Shown here: in pieces, positions 26,046-34,898 of the stretch
Layout of the letters: the number at the start of each line of letters is the position of its first letter
Numbering within the stretch: position 1 is the first letter of the stretch
Source of the DNA: Bryobacter sp. CoA8 C33
Lineage (GTDB): Bacteria; Acidobacteriota; Terriglobia; Bryobacterales; Bryobacteraceae
Assembly (NCBI GenBank): GCA_019931185.1
Contig: JAINDK010000027.1
Span: 1 to 38,197, forward strand
Direction of reading: 5' to 3'
DNA length: 38,197 bases
The notes under the pieces: model-generated
Database searches by the model: none
Seen by the model: only the letters and a program-made list of their open reading frames with translations
What the model was told of the DNA's origin: nothing
Made by a program: the position numbers and the translations under genes

Positions 26046-27667
26046 CATTTCGGCGAAAAGAAAGCTTGGTTTCAAAAGCAGCAGTGGCGGGTACTGCGGT
26101 CCGGCCATCAGAAGGCTATTCAGCTCTAGCCCGCGCGGTGGCTCTCCATCTAGAAGGAAAGCGCAAAGAAGCTCTCAAGGAAATTCAGGACGCCATCGAG
26201 GACGGCGAGCAGGATCCTGAGCTGTTCTCAGCCCGCGGACATCTCCATTTCGAACTGGAACAGTTCGAAGAAGCGGCTCGCAGTTATCAGAAAATACTCG
26301 ATCTCAACCCCAAACATCCCACCGCGCACTTCAACCTCGCCGTCTGCGCCGAGAAACTCGGCCGTTGGAGCGAAGCCGCGGATTGTTTCCAAACCGCTCT
26401 CGAAGAGCCCAATCCTTCACAACAGGCTCGCCTCGGCCTTGGCGTTGCCTATCTCCACACGGATCGCGCCACCCAAGCCCTGGACTTGTTCGAGCAGGTG
26501 CTGCGAGCCGACCCGAACAATGAAACGGCTATTTTCGGCAAGGCTGTTTCTCTGCAATTACTCAATCGTCTCGAGGATGCCCTTCTTCTCTATAACCGCA
26601 TGCTCGAATCGAATCCCTCCAGTGAAGAGGCACTTGTCAACCTCATCACGATCGGCATTGCGCTCAAGGATGTCGACGTCACGCGCGCGAACGCCGAGAA
26701 ACTGCTTGTCCTGCGGCCTTTCTCACAGCCTGCCCTCGAAGGTCTTGCCACCTGCGCCTTCACGACAGGCGATTACGAAACCGCCGCCAAGCTCTGTCAG
26801 AAGCTGGTCGAATACACTCCCGACCACTTTGAGCGTTGGTTCAATCTCGGCGTCGCCCACCAGAAGCTGCACCGCCAGGAACAGGCTCTCCAAGCCTATC
26901 AGGAAGCCGTTCGCATTCGCCCTGACAGCGAACAGGCTCTTGTCAACCTTGGTATCGTCCGTCAACAACTCGGGGATCTTAAGGGCGCGCGTGAGTCTTA
27001 TGAACTCGTTCTTAAGAAGAACCCAACCCTCGCCGAAGTCCGCTACAATCTCGCCGTGCTGCTCGAGGGCGCAGGTTCCCGCGAGGATGCCGAGAGCATT
27101 CTCGAATCGCTGCTGCGCGACAACGAGGACAATGAAGACATCTGGTTTCGCCTCGGCTTCCTCCGCCTCGAGCGAGGTGATTTGCAGGGTGCGATTCAAG
27201 CCTATGAGACCTGCCTCAGTAAGCGGCCAAACTGGCCCGAGGCGCAACTCAATCTCGGCCTCGCCCAGTGGCGAGCCGGAAACCGTGAACAGGCTGCCCG
27301 GGCCTTCTCCCATGTCATCGAGGCCGACTCCAAATCCATTGACGCCCTCCGCGGCCTCGCCGCTCTCGCCGTCGAAAAAGGCGATCAGCATCAGGCCCTC
27401 GAACTCCAGGCCCGCCTCATTGATCTCGGCGAGCGCTCCCCTGAACTGTTCTATAACACCGGACTGCTTTTACAAAAGGAAGGTCAGCTCGAAGACGCCA
27501 TCCGCCTCTACCGCGAAGCGCTGGCCGAGCGGCCAAGCTTCGCCGAGGCATTGCTGAACCTCGGTCACGCGCTCAAATCGCAGGGCCTTCAGGATGAAGC
27601 CCACATTTATTGGCGCAAGGCTCTCGAGGTTCGCCCCGAATTGGCCAAGGGCTATTTTGAAGCCTGA
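26042..27667 (+). CDS. Large tetratricopeptide-repeat protein
   Basis: 541 residues made almost entirely of TPR units of 34 residues, about 14 of them; clear ones are FEEAARSYQKILDLNPKHPT, QALQAYQEAVRIRPDSEQAL and LEDAIRLYREALAERPSFAE. There is no signal peptide and no membrane segment, so it is probably a cytosolic scaffold. The start ATG overlaps the stop of the zinc-ribbon/TM gene (ATGA), so the two are translationally coupled and may form one complex, the TPR protein meeting the cytosolic zinc knuckle or the proline-rich stretch. That partnership is an inference. A terminator follows 34 bases after the stop. Confidence 0.9.
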   Translation: MTFRRKESLVSKAAVAGTAVRPSEGYSALARAVALHLEGKRKEALKEIQDAIEDGEQDPELFSARGHLHFELEQFEEAARSYQKILDLNPKHPTAHFNLAVCAEKLGRWSEAADCFQTALEEPNPSQQARLGLGVAYLHTDRATQALDLFEQVLRADPNNETAIFGKAVSLQLLNRLEDALLLYNRMLESNPSSEEALVNLITIGIALKDVDVTRANAEKLLVLRPFSQPALEGLATCAFTTGDYETAAKLCQKLVEYTPDHFERWFNLGVAHQKLHRQEQALQAYQEAVRIRPDSEQALVNLGIVRQQLGDLKGARESYELVLKKNPTLAEVRYNLAVLLEGAGSREDAESILESLLRDNEDNEDIWFRLGFLRLERGDLQGAIQAYETCLSKRPNWPEAQLNLGLAQWRAGNREQAARAFSHVIEADSKSIDALRGLAALAVEKGDQHQALELQARLIDLGERSPELFYNTGLLLQKEGQLEDAIRLYREALAERPSFAEALLNLGHALKSQGLQDEAHIYWRKALEVRPELAKGYFEA

Positions 27668-27701
27668 TTTCCTGCTCAAGCGCCGTTAGCATCCTCCCGT
27701 G

Positions 27702-27734
27702 GCCGTGCCTCCCGAGGTACGGCTTTTCCCTTTT
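27702..27734 (+). terminator. Intrinsic terminator after the TPR gene
   Basis: GCCGTGCCTC (27702-27711) pairs with GAGGTACGGC (27714-27723) with one G-T wobble and a very tight loop, then TTTTCCCTTTT. It closes the zinc-ribbon/TPR transcription unit. Confidence 0.7.
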
Positions 27735-27784
27735 CCGTGCTCGATTCATCTCGCCTTGGACAGCAAAGCCACAATCGCCCCCCA

Positions 27785-28190
27785 GTGCCTCGCCAAACTC
27801 CCCGCGTGACCGCCGCGCTGCCCTCGCGGCAGTCCGCCGCGTTATCCTCGATCATCCCGACCCCATCTACGCAGAGGACATGCAATACGGCATGATCGGC
27901 TACTCTGTCCCCCATCGCATCCACCCCGCCGGCCACCACGGCGACACCACAAAGCCTCTGCCCTACATGGCCCTTAGACTCACACAACAACCACGTGTCT
28001 CCTTATCTTCTGGCCCAATTATTCCAACCCGAAACTACTGCCTGCTTCGAGCGCCAATGGGCCAACTCCAGCAAGAAACTGAATATGGGCAAATCCTGTA
28101 TCCGCTTCAAGAAAGCAGATTTCCTCGCCTTCGACGCCCTTGCCGGGACCCTGAAGAAGACATTCCCCCGCGGCTACCTCGCCTCGATCC
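27785..28190 (+). pseudogene. Frameshifted remnant of a DUF1801 (YdhG-like) protein
   Basis: One frame reads RDRRAALAAVRRVILDHPDP then MQYGMIGYSVPHRIHPAGHH and PLPYMAL up to about 27975. After one extra base near 27976 the next frame continues with NNHVSPYLLAQLF, SSKKLNMGKSCIRFKKADFL and AFDALAGTL. Together these follow the DUF1801 order (AVRxVI...EEGMQYGMIGYYVP...KKLDMGKSCVRFKK). A further frame change near 27800 would be needed to reach CLAKLP, the likely upstream part, and no start codon is apparent. This is a decayed gene with at least one and probably two frameshifts. The function of the family is poorly known. Confidence 0.82.
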
Positions 28191-28496
28191 CTACTCGTTC
28201 GCCCGCTCCGCGGCCCGCTGCAGCGCCACTTCCAAATCCTCCCGGCTCAGATCGGTCGAAATAAACAATTCCTGCCGCGCCCCGTCCGACAGCGCAATCG
28301 CTTTAAATCCGTTCGCCGTCGGCACCGTAATCCGCACCGTCACCTTCCCCTTGGCATCCCGTACCTGCGCAATCCGTCCCGGCACCACGCTCCGGATCGC
28401 CGCATTCTCCTCGAGCAGCCGCCCCAACATCCGCCGCACCCCCGCCACAATCGAGTGCTCGATCTTCAGCCGGTCATTGGTCGATCGCAGGCGCAT
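28191..28496 (-). CDS. Small protein resembling DUF2103
   Basis: 101 residues: RLKIEHSIVAGVRRMLGRLL, IRSVVPGRIAQVRDAKGKVT and VRITVPTANGFKAIALSDGA followed by RQELFIST. The order H-S-x-x-x-G-(leucine-rich helix)-V-x-P-G-R-I-(basic strand)-TVPTAxGFK-x-A-x-G-x-x-QE resembles DUF2103, a family annotated as predicted metal-binding; the match is from memory and moderate. The frame is open from 28610, but GGAGAGAG lies about 4 bases before the ATG at 28496, and the longer version would run antisense into pyc. It is divergent from pyc with 34 bases between starts. The stop touches the end of the DUF1801 remnant. Confidence 0.6.
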   Translation of the reverse strand: MRLRSTNDRLKIEHSIVAGVRRMLGRLLEENAAIRSVVPGRIAQVRDAKGKVTVRITVPTANGFKAIALSDGARQELFISTDLSREDLEVALQRAAERANE

Positions 28497-28530
28497 TGCT
28501 CTCTCCACGATATCCTGAAGACAATCCGCA

Positions 28531-31500
28531 GTGAAGAAACTTTTAGCATTAAACCGTGGCGAAATCGCCATCCGCATCTTCCGCGCCGCTAACGAACTTG
28601 GCTTGCGCACCGTTGCTGTCTATTCGAAGGAAGACCGCTTGAGCCTCCACCGCTTCAAGGCCGACGAGGCCTATCAGATCGGTGAAAACAAGGGCCCCGT
28701 CGAAGCCTACCTCGATGCCGAAGGCATTGTCGCCCTGGCCTCGACCATCGGCGTCGACGGCATCCACCCCGGCTATGGTTTCTTGAGCGAAAATCCCGCC
28801 CTCGCCCGCGCCTGCCAGCGCGCCGGCATCACCTTCATCGGCCCCAGCCCGAAAATTCTCGATTCTCTCGGTGACAAAACCGCTGCCCGCACCCTCGCCG
28901 AAAAAGCGAAGATCCCCGTCGTGCCCGGCACCCCGGATGCCGTCACCAGCAAGCACAACGCCGAAAAAATCGCCCGTCAGATCGGCTTCCCCCTCATCAT
29001 CAAAGCCGCCTTCGGCGGCGGCGGCCGCGGCATGCGCGTTGTTCAGTCCGAGGCCGAATTCAGCGGCAAGCTCGAGGAAGCCCGCCGGGAAGCCGGCGCC
29101 GCCTTCGGCAACGACGCCGTCTTCCTCGAGCGCTTCATCCGCCGCGCCAAACACATCGAGATCCAGATCATTGCCGACTCCCACGGCAACGTCCTCCATC
29201 TCCACGAACGCGATTGCAGCGTCCAACGCCGCCACCAGAAAGTCGTCGAGGTCGCCCCGGCCGTCAATCTCCCCGAACGCATCCGCCGCGAACTTGCCGC
29301 CGCCGCCGTCAAGCTTGCCAAAACCGCTGGCTACGTCAACGCCGGCACCGTCGAGTTCCTCGTCGATGTCGACCGCGAAGAGTGGTTCTTCATCGAGGTC
29401 AACCCCCGCGTCCAGGTCGAACACACGGTTACGGAAATGGTTACCGGCATCGACATCGTCCGCACCCAGATCCAGGTCGCCCAGGGCCACAGCCTCCACG
29501 GGCTCGAAATCGGCCTCCCTCCCCAGGATCAAATCACCATCAACGGCTTCGCCCTACAGTGCCGCGTAACTACCGAGGACCCGGCTCAAAACTTCCTGCC
29601 CGACTACGGCCGCATCCACACTTACCGCTCCCCGGCCGGCTTCGGCATCCGTCTCGATGGCGCCTCCGCCTACGGCGGCGCCGTCATTACTCCCTTTTAC
29701 GATTCCCTCCTCGTCAAAACCACCGCCTGGGGCCGCGACTTCAAACAAGCCTGCCAACGCATGGACCGCGCCCTGCGCGAGTTCCGCATCCGCGGCGTCA
29801 AGACCAACATCCCCTTCCTCGAAAACGTCATCCACAACGAAACCTTCCAAAAAGGCGACGTTACCACCCGCTTCCTCGAAGAGACCCCCTCGCTCTTCCA
29901 CTTCCGCACCCGCCGCGACCGCGCCACCAAACTGCTCACCTACCTCGGCGACGTCATTGTTAACGGCAATCCCGAAGTCGCGGGCAAGCCCAAGCCCGCC
30001 AGTTTTCGCACCTCCCGTATCCCCGCTCTCACCCCCGGCGCCCCCCCGCCCGGCACCCGCCAGTTGCTCGATCAGTTGGGCCCCGAACAATTCGCCGCCT
30101 GGACTCGCTCCCAAAAACGCCTCCTCCTGACCGACACCACCTTCCGCGACGCCCACCAGTCCCTCATGGCCACCCGCATGCGCACCTACGACATGATGGC
30201 CATCGCCAACTTCGTCGCCCACCGCCTCAGCGGCCTCTACTCCCTTGAGATGTGGGGCGGGGCGACTTTCGACGTCGCCATGCGCTTCCTCCTCGAAGAC
30301 CCCTGGCAGCGCCTCCGCCGCCTCCGCGAAGCCATCCCCAACATCTGCTTCCAGATGCTCTTCCGCGCCTCCAATGCCGTCGGCTACACCGCCTACCCCG
30401 ACAACGTCGTCCGCGAGTTCGTCTACGAGGCCGCCCGCCAGGGCATCGACATCTTCCGCATCTTCGACTCGCTCAACTACCTTCCCAACATGAAAGTCGC
30501 CCTCGAGGCCGTGCGCAAGACCAACCGCCTCGCCGAAGCCGCCGTCTGCTACACCGGCGACATCCTCGACCCCAAGCGCACCAAATACCAGCTCACCTAC
30601 TACGTCCGCATGGCCAAGGAGCTCGAAAAGATGGGCGCCCATGTCATCGCCATCAAGGACATGGCCGGCCTCGCCAAACCCTATGCCGCCGAAGCCCTCG
30701 TCAAGGCCCTGCGCGAGGAAGTTTCCCTCCCCATCCACTTCCACACCCATGATTCCAGCGGCATCAACGGTGCCTCCGTTCTCAAGGCCTCCGACGCCCG
30801 CGTCGATGTCGCCGATGCCGCCGTCGCCTCCATGTCCGGCTCCACCAGCCAGCCCAACCTCAACAGCATTGCCGCCTCCCTTGCCCATACCCGCCGCGAC
30901 ACCGGCCTCGACGGCCAGGCTCTGCTCGAATACAGCGAATACTGGGAAGCCGTCCGCCACAACTACAGCGGCTTTGACTCAAGCCCCCGCCACGGCCTCG
31001 CCGACCTCTACATTCACGAAATGCCCGGCGGTCAATACACCAACCTCCGCGAACAGGCCGAAGCCATGGGCCTCGGCAGCCGCTGGCCGGAGGTCGCCAA
31101 GATGTATGGTGACGTCAACGCCCTGTTCGGCGACATCGTCAAGGTCACCCCTTCGAGCAAGGTCGTCGGCGACATGGCTCTCTATCTCATGAGCCGTGGC
31201 CTCACCATCGACGAATTCCTCGCCCTCGGCCCAGACCATTCCCTCACTCTCCCCAACTCCGTCATCGACATGTTCGAGGGCTCCCTCGGCCAACCCGAAG
31301 GCGGCTGGCCGCCCCAGGTCGCCAAAATGATCCTCCAGGGCCGCAAAACCCGCAAGGGCAAACTCCCCGCCGCCAACCTCGAAGAAGCCCGCGCCCTGCT
31401 TGAAAAGAAGTCCGGCGCCAAACCCACCAGCTCCGACCTCATGAGCTACCTCATGTACCCCGACGTCTTCCTCAAATTCGCCCGCACCCGCGCTGCCTAC

Positions 31501-31956
31501 GATAACGTCGAGGTCCTCCCCTCGCCCCAGTTCTTCTATGGCATGCAAAAAGGCGAGGAGATCAGCTTCGATCTCGAGCCCGGCAAAACCCTGATCGTCA
31601 AATACCTCACCACCAGCGAGCCCCACCCCGATGGCAGCCGCACGGTCTTCTTCGAGCTCAACGGCCAGCCCCGCGAAGTCCAGGTCAAGGATAAGAGCCT
31701 CCGCGGCTCGATCAGCGAACGCGCCAAGGCCGACCCCGCCAACCCCGCCCACATCGCCGCCCCCATTCCCGGCGCCGTCACCAACATCCATGTCTCCGCC
31801 GGCCAGTCCGTTGCCAAGGGCGACAAGCTCCTCGTCCTCGAGGCCATGAAGATGCAAACCACCGTCAGTGCCCCCGCCGCCGGCAAAGTCAAGGAAGTCC
31901 TCGTCAAGCCCGGCGAAACCGTCGAGCCCAAAGACCTGCTCATCCTCCTCGAATAG
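28531..31956 (+). CDS. pyc: Pyruvate carboxylase (single-chain, biotin-dependent)
   Basis: 1141 residues, normal for the alpha4 enzyme. The biotin carboxylase part (1 to ~450) has NRGEIAIRIFRAANELGLRT, IHPGYGFLSENPALARAC, the ATP-grasp loop KAAFGGGGRGMRVV and FIEVNPRVQVEHTVTEM. The carboxyltransferase part starts near 533 with LLLTDTTFRDAHQSLMATR and has VIAIKDMAGLAKPYAAEA and HFHTHDSSGINGAS. The biotinyl domain ends the chain with EAMKM, Lys1107 being the biotinylation site. It makes oxaloacetate from pyruvate and bicarbonate to refill the TCA cycle. GTG start; only a weak GAAG upstream. Convergent with the Mo-hydroxylase operon, 5 bases apart. Confidence 0.97.
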   Translation: MKKLLALNRGEIAIRIFRAANELGLRTVAVYSKEDRLSLHRFKADEAYQIGENKGPVEAYLDAEGIVALASTIGVDGIHPGYGFLSENPALARACQRAGITFIGPSPKILDSLGDKTAARTLAEKAKIPVVPGTPDAVTSKHNAEKIARQIGFPLIIKAAFGGGGRGMRVVQSEAEFSGKLEEARREAGAAFGNDAVFLERFIRRAKHIEIQIIADSHGNVLHLHERDCSVQRRHQKVVEVAPAVNLPERIRRELAAAAVKLAKTAGYVNAGTVEFLVDVDREEWFFIEVNPRVQVEHTVTEMVTGIDIVRTQIQVAQGHSLHGLEIGLPPQDQITINGFALQCRVTTEDPAQNFLPDYGRIHTYRSPAGFGIRLDGASAYGGAVITPFYDSLLVKTTAWGRDFKQACQRMDRALREFRIRGVKTNIPFLENVIHNETFQKGDVTTRFLEETPSLFHFRTRRDRATKLLTYLGDVIVNGNPEVAGKPKPASFRTSRIPALTPGAPPPGTRQLLDQLGPEQFAAWTRSQKRLLLTDTTFRDAHQSLMATRMRTYDMMAIANFVAHRLSGLYSLEMWGGATFDVAMRFLLEDPWQRLRRLREAIPNICFQMLFRASNAVGYTAYPDNVVREFVYEAARQGIDIFRIFDSLNYLPNMKVALEAVRKTNRLAEAAVCYTGDILDPKRTKYQLTYYVRMAKELEKMGAHVIAIKDMAGLAKPYAAEALVKALREEVSLPIHFHTHDSSGINGASVLKASDARVDVADAAVASMSGSTSQPNLNSIAASLAHTRRDTGLDGQALLEYSEYWEAVRHNYSGFDSSPRHGLADLYIHEMPGGQYTNLREQAEAMGLGSRWPEVAKMYGDVNALFGDIVKVTPSSKVVGDMALYLMSRGLTIDEFLALGPDHSLTLPNSVIDMFEGSLGQPEGGWPPQVAKMILQGRKTRKGKLPAANLEEARALLEKKSGAKPTSSDLMSYLMYPDVFLKFARTRAAYDNVEVLPSPQFFYGMQKGEEISFDLEPGKTLIVKYLTTSEPHPDGSRTVFFELNGQPREVQVKDKSLRGSISERAKADPANPAHIAAPIPGAVTNIHVSAGQSVAKGDKLLVLEAMKMQTTVSAPAAGKVKEVLVKPGETVEPKDLLILLE

Positions 31957-31961
31957 CCCCG

Positions 31962-32210
31962 CTATCCGCCCGTGATCGCGGCGATAAAGTGGATTTCCGC
32001 CTCCGGCCTCACCGGCTCCAGCGCCCCCGCCGGGCACACCTCATCGTCGACGCACACAGCCACCTGCGGCCGCAGCAGCAGCGCTTTCAGCCCCGGGTAA
32101 CGCGCCTCGAGCGCATCCACCACCGCGCCCACCGTCTCCCCTTCCAGCACGAAACTCTCCTGCCCCCCGGTCCGGGCCCGCAGCAGCGTCGGAATGTACA
32201 CCGTGGGCAT
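31962..32210 (-). CDS. MoaD/ThiS-family ubiquitin-like sulfur carrier
   Basis: 82 residues ending in Gly-Gly (AAITGG), the tail that is adenylated and thiocarboxylated in this family. MPTVYIPTLLRARTGGQESF, GETVGAVVDALEARYPGLKA and PVRPEAEIHFI show the beta-grasp pattern. As the last gene of the Mo-hydroxylase operon, 4 bases after the large subunit, it most likely supplies sulfur for molybdopterin; other sulfur-carrier roles are possible. No partner MoaE or activating E1-like enzyme is in the window. Confidence 0.88.
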   Translation of the reverse strand: MPTVYIPTLLRARTGGQESFVLEGETVGAVVDALEARYPGLKALLLRPQVAVCVDDEVCPAGALEPVRPEAEIHFIAAITGG

Positions 32211-32214
32211 TCGA

Positions 32215-34410
32215 TCAGAAGCCGAGAATCGACCCCGGGTTCATCGGCACGCGGTGCAACGCCCGCCCCGTCGCCGCGCGGATTGCATTCGCCACCGCCG
32301 GCAGCGGCGGCACGATGTTCGCCTCGCCCACGCCGCGCACGCCAAACGGATGTCCCGGGTTCGGCACCTCAACGATCACCGTTTCAATCATCGGCAGATC
32401 AAGCGCCGTCGGCATGCGGTAATCCAGATAACTCGCGTTCCGCATCTCGCCCCGGCTGTCAAAAAAGTACTCTTCGTTGAGCGCCCAGCCAATGCCCTGC
32501 GCCGTGCCCCCCTGCATCTGCCCCTCCACATAGCTCGGGTGGATCGCCCGCCCCGCATCCTGCACGCTCGTCACCCGCACAATATCCGTCTTGCCGGTTT
32601 CCGGGTCCACGCGCACATCGACAATCAGCCCCGCCACCGAGCCCCCGACGCCCCGCGGGTTCACCGCCGCGCTCGCCGTGATGGGCCCTCCAGTCGACTC
32701 CAGTTGCGCCGCCAGCGCCGCGAAGCTCAACGTCTTGCCCCCGGCCGAGAATACGCCATCCTCGTAGCTCACTGTTTCCTCGCCCAGTATGCGGCCCGCC
32801 CGTTGCTTGAGCAATGACAGCACGGCCTGCGCCGCGTCGTGCACGGCATAGCCGGTTGAAAACGTCGTGCGGCTGCCCCCCGTCACGCCCGTGTAGCCAA
32901 TCGAGTCGGTATCCACCACCGTCGGGTTCACCTGCTCGGCTCGCAGCCCCAGCACTTCGGCCGCCTGCATCGCCAGCGCCGCCCGCGATCCGCCAATGTC
33001 CGTCGAACCCTCGATCAGATTCACCGTTCCATCGTGGTTCACCGCAATCGTCGCCGAACTCGCCAGCCCCGCGTTAAACCAGAACCCGATCGCCACCCCA
33101 CGCCCGCAATTCTCCCCCGGCAACGGCGCCTGATAATGCGGCGACCGCCGCATCGCCTCGAGCACTTCCACGCAGCCGATGCTCTTGTAGCGCGGCCCGT
33201 CGGCCCGCCGCGTCCCCGGCCGCGCCGCATTGCGCAGCCGCAACTCAATCGGATCCATCTCCAGTTGCCGCGCCAGATCATCAAGCGCCGTCTCGGTCGC
33301 CAGTGCCGCGTTCGGCGCCCCTGGCGCACGATACGCCGCCGTCGACGGCTTGTTCACCACCACGTCAAAGCCTTCAATCAACACATTCCCGATGTCGTAG
33401 CAGGCAAACACCGTCATCGCCCCGGGGCCGACCATTGCCCCGGGCCAGGCGCCCGCCTCATAGGCCAGCCACGCCTGGGCCGCCGTGATCCGCCCCTCCC
33501 GCGTGGCGCCGATCTTCACTCTCACATGCGAGCCCGGCGTCGGCCCCGTCCCTGTAAACACCTCCCGCCGGTTCATTACCAGCTTCACCGGCCGCCCCGC
33601 CTGCCGCGACAGCAGCGCCGCCACCGGCTCCAGATACACGTTGATCTTGCCGCCAAACCCGCCGCCAATCTCCATCGGCGTCACCTTCAGCCGCGACACC
33701 GGCAGATCCAGCACCGCCGCCGTCGCATCCCGGGCAATAAACGATCCCTGCGTCGAACACCAAATGTGTATGCGCCCATCGGAGCTCCAGAATGCCGTTG
33801 CATTCTGCGGCTCGATGTAGCCCTGGTGCACCGTCGCCGTATTCCACTCGCGCTCCACAATCACATCCGCCGCCGCAAAGCCCGCCGCCACATCCCCCAG
33901 CTCATGCCGTATGTAGTCGGCTACATTGCCGTCCCGTAATCCCGCATGCAACACCGGCGCCCCCGGCGCCATGGCTTCCTGCGTCGTAAACACCGCCGGC
34001 AGCGGCTCGTAATCCACCTCGATCAACTCCAGCGCCTCGGCGGCAATATGCGGGCTCGCCGCGGCCACCGCCGCCACCGCATGCCCCGCATACAGCACCT
34101 TGTCCGCCGCCAGCACATTGCCCCGCAGCGAACTCAGCAGCATCTCGCCTTCGCCAAAGTCCACCATCTTGTCGGCCGGCGCCGCCGGAAAATCCCCCGC
34201 CGTCACCACCGCGTACACCCCCGGCATCGCCTTGGCCCGCTCCGTGCGAATCCCCCGTATCCGCGCATGCGCGTGCGGGCTCCGAAGTACCGCTCCATGC
34301 GCCATCCGCGCCAAATGCAAATCCGCCCCATACAACGCCCGCCCCGTTACCTTGTCCGCCCCGTCATGCCGCACGGGGCGCGTCCCGATCACTTTGTAGG
34401 TCGTGCTCAT
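32215..34410 (-). CDS. Molybdopterin-binding large subunit, xanthine dehydrogenase family
   Basis: 731 residues. DGADKVTGRALYGADLHLAR and HAHARIRGIRTERAKAMPGV start the aldehyde-oxidase/xanthine-DH domain; EIGGGFGGKINVYLEPVAAL and AAYRAPGAPNAALATETALD are the cofactor-binding blocks; GVRGVGEANIVPPLPAVANA holds the general base (Glu696). The AYRAPG loop is neither the AYxCSFR of form-I CO dehydrogenase nor the AYRGAGR of form II, so CO oxidation is not supported. Likely a hydroxylase of a purine, aldehyde or N-heterocycle; the substrate cannot be read from sequence. It overlaps the 2Fe-2S subunit gene by 4 bases. Confidence 0.93.
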   Translation of the reverse strand: MSTTYKVIGTRPVRHDGADKVTGRALYGADLHLARMAHGAVLRSPHAHARIRGIRTERAKAMPGVYAVVTAGDFPAAPADKMVDFGEGEMLLSSLRGNVLAADKVLYAGHAVAAVAAASPHIAAEALELIEVDYEPLPAVFTTQEAMAPGAPVLHAGLRDGNVADYIRHELGDVAAGFAAADVIVEREWNTATVHQGYIEPQNATAFWSSDGRIHIWCSTQGSFIARDATAAVLDLPVSRLKVTPMEIGGGFGGKINVYLEPVAALLSRQAGRPVKLVMNRREVFTGTGPTPGSHVRVKIGATREGRITAAQAWLAYEAGAWPGAMVGPGAMTVFACYDIGNVLIEGFDVVVNKPSTAAYRAPGAPNAALATETALDDLARQLEMDPIELRLRNAARPGTRRADGPRYKSIGCVEVLEAMRRSPHYQAPLPGENCGRGVAIGFWFNAGLASSATIAVNHDGTVNLIEGSTDIGGSRAALAMQAAEVLGLRAEQVNPTVVDTDSIGYTGVTGGSRTTFSTGYAVHDAAQAVLSLLKQRAGRILGEETVSYEDGVFSAGGKTLSFAALAAQLESTGGPITASAAVNPRGVGGSVAGLIVDVRVDPETGKTDIVRVTSVQDAGRAIHPSYVEGQMQGGTAQGIGWALNEEYFFDSRGEMRNASYLDYRMPTALDLPMIETVIVEVPNPGHPFGVRGVGEANIVPPLPAVANAIRAATGRALHRVPMNPGSILGF

Positions 34411-34898
34411 TGCGCTGGTTCTCCTTGCAGGGTCTTGCTCGCCGCCACGATCGCCCGCACGATCTTGTCATAGCCCGTGCAGCGGCACAAATTATTCGCC
34501 AGCCAGAAGCGGATCTCTTCCTCGCTCGGGTGCGGGTTGTGCCGCAAAAGCGCATCGGCCGCCATCAGAAAGCCCGGCGTGCAGATACCGCACTGCAGCG
34601 CCGCGTTTTCGAGAAACGCCTTCTGCAGCGGGTGCAACTCGTTGCCCTGAGCCAGTCCCTCCACCGTCCGGATCCGGCTGCCCTCGGCCTCCACCCCCAA
34701 CACCAGGCACGAGGTCACGATCCGCCCATCCATTTCAATCGTGCAGGATCCGCAATTGCCGTCCCCACACCCTTCCTTCGTCCCCGTCAGCCCCACGACA
34801 TCGCGCAGGCACTCGAGCAGAGACTGCCGCGGCTCACACAAAAACTCCGTGGCTTCTTGGTTGATGATCGTCCTTACTTGGATCTTCTCAGGCAGCAT
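34407..34898 (-). CDS. [2Fe-2S] subunit of molybdenum hydroxylase
   Basis: 163 residues (CoxS/XdhC-like small subunit 155-170). The plant-type cluster is bound by Cys44, Cys49, Cys52 and Cys64 (KEGCGDGNCGSCTIEMDGR), the second by Cys103, Cys106, Cys138 and Cys140 (LQCGICTPGF and NNLCRCTGY). It passes electrons from the molybdenum centre to FAD. There is no twin-arginine leader, so the complex is cytosolic. It overlaps the FAD subunit gene by 11 bases and the large subunit gene by 4. Confidence 0.96.
   Translation of the reverse strand: MLPEKIQVRTIINQEATEFLCEPRQSLLECLRDVVGLTGTKEGCGDGNCGSCTIEMDGRIVTSCLVLGVEAEGSRIRTVEGLAQGNELHPLQKAFLENAALQCGICTPGFLMAADALLRHNPHPSEEEIRFWLANNLCRCTGYDKIVRAIVAASKTLQGEPAQ

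Noticed and set aside
27880-28518. 212-codon plus-strand frame as an intact gene
   Set aside because: Its first part matches DUF1801 but it then leaves the family frame and runs antisense through the DUF2103-like gene; better explained as pseudogene plus shadow.
28549-29532. 327-codon minus-strand frame over the biotin carboxylase domain
   Set aside because: Same cause: composition shadow of pyc, with no recognisable motif or ribosome-binding site.
29554-30960. 468-codon open frame on the minus strand inside pyc
   Set aside because: It is the antisense shadow of a highly GC-biased coding region; its product is low-complexity Gly/Ala/Asp/Glu and pyc motifs on the other strand are unambiguous.
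33034-33939. 301-codon plus-strand frame inside the molybdopterin subunit gene
   Set aside because: Arg/Pro/His-rich translation typical of antisense to a GC-rich gene; the minus-strand gene has clear family motifs.
32215-34410. Form-I or form-II carbon monoxide dehydrogenase large subunit
   Set aside because: The active-site loop reads AYRAPG, not AYxCSFR or AYRGAGR; only membership of the wider xanthine dehydrogenase family is supported.
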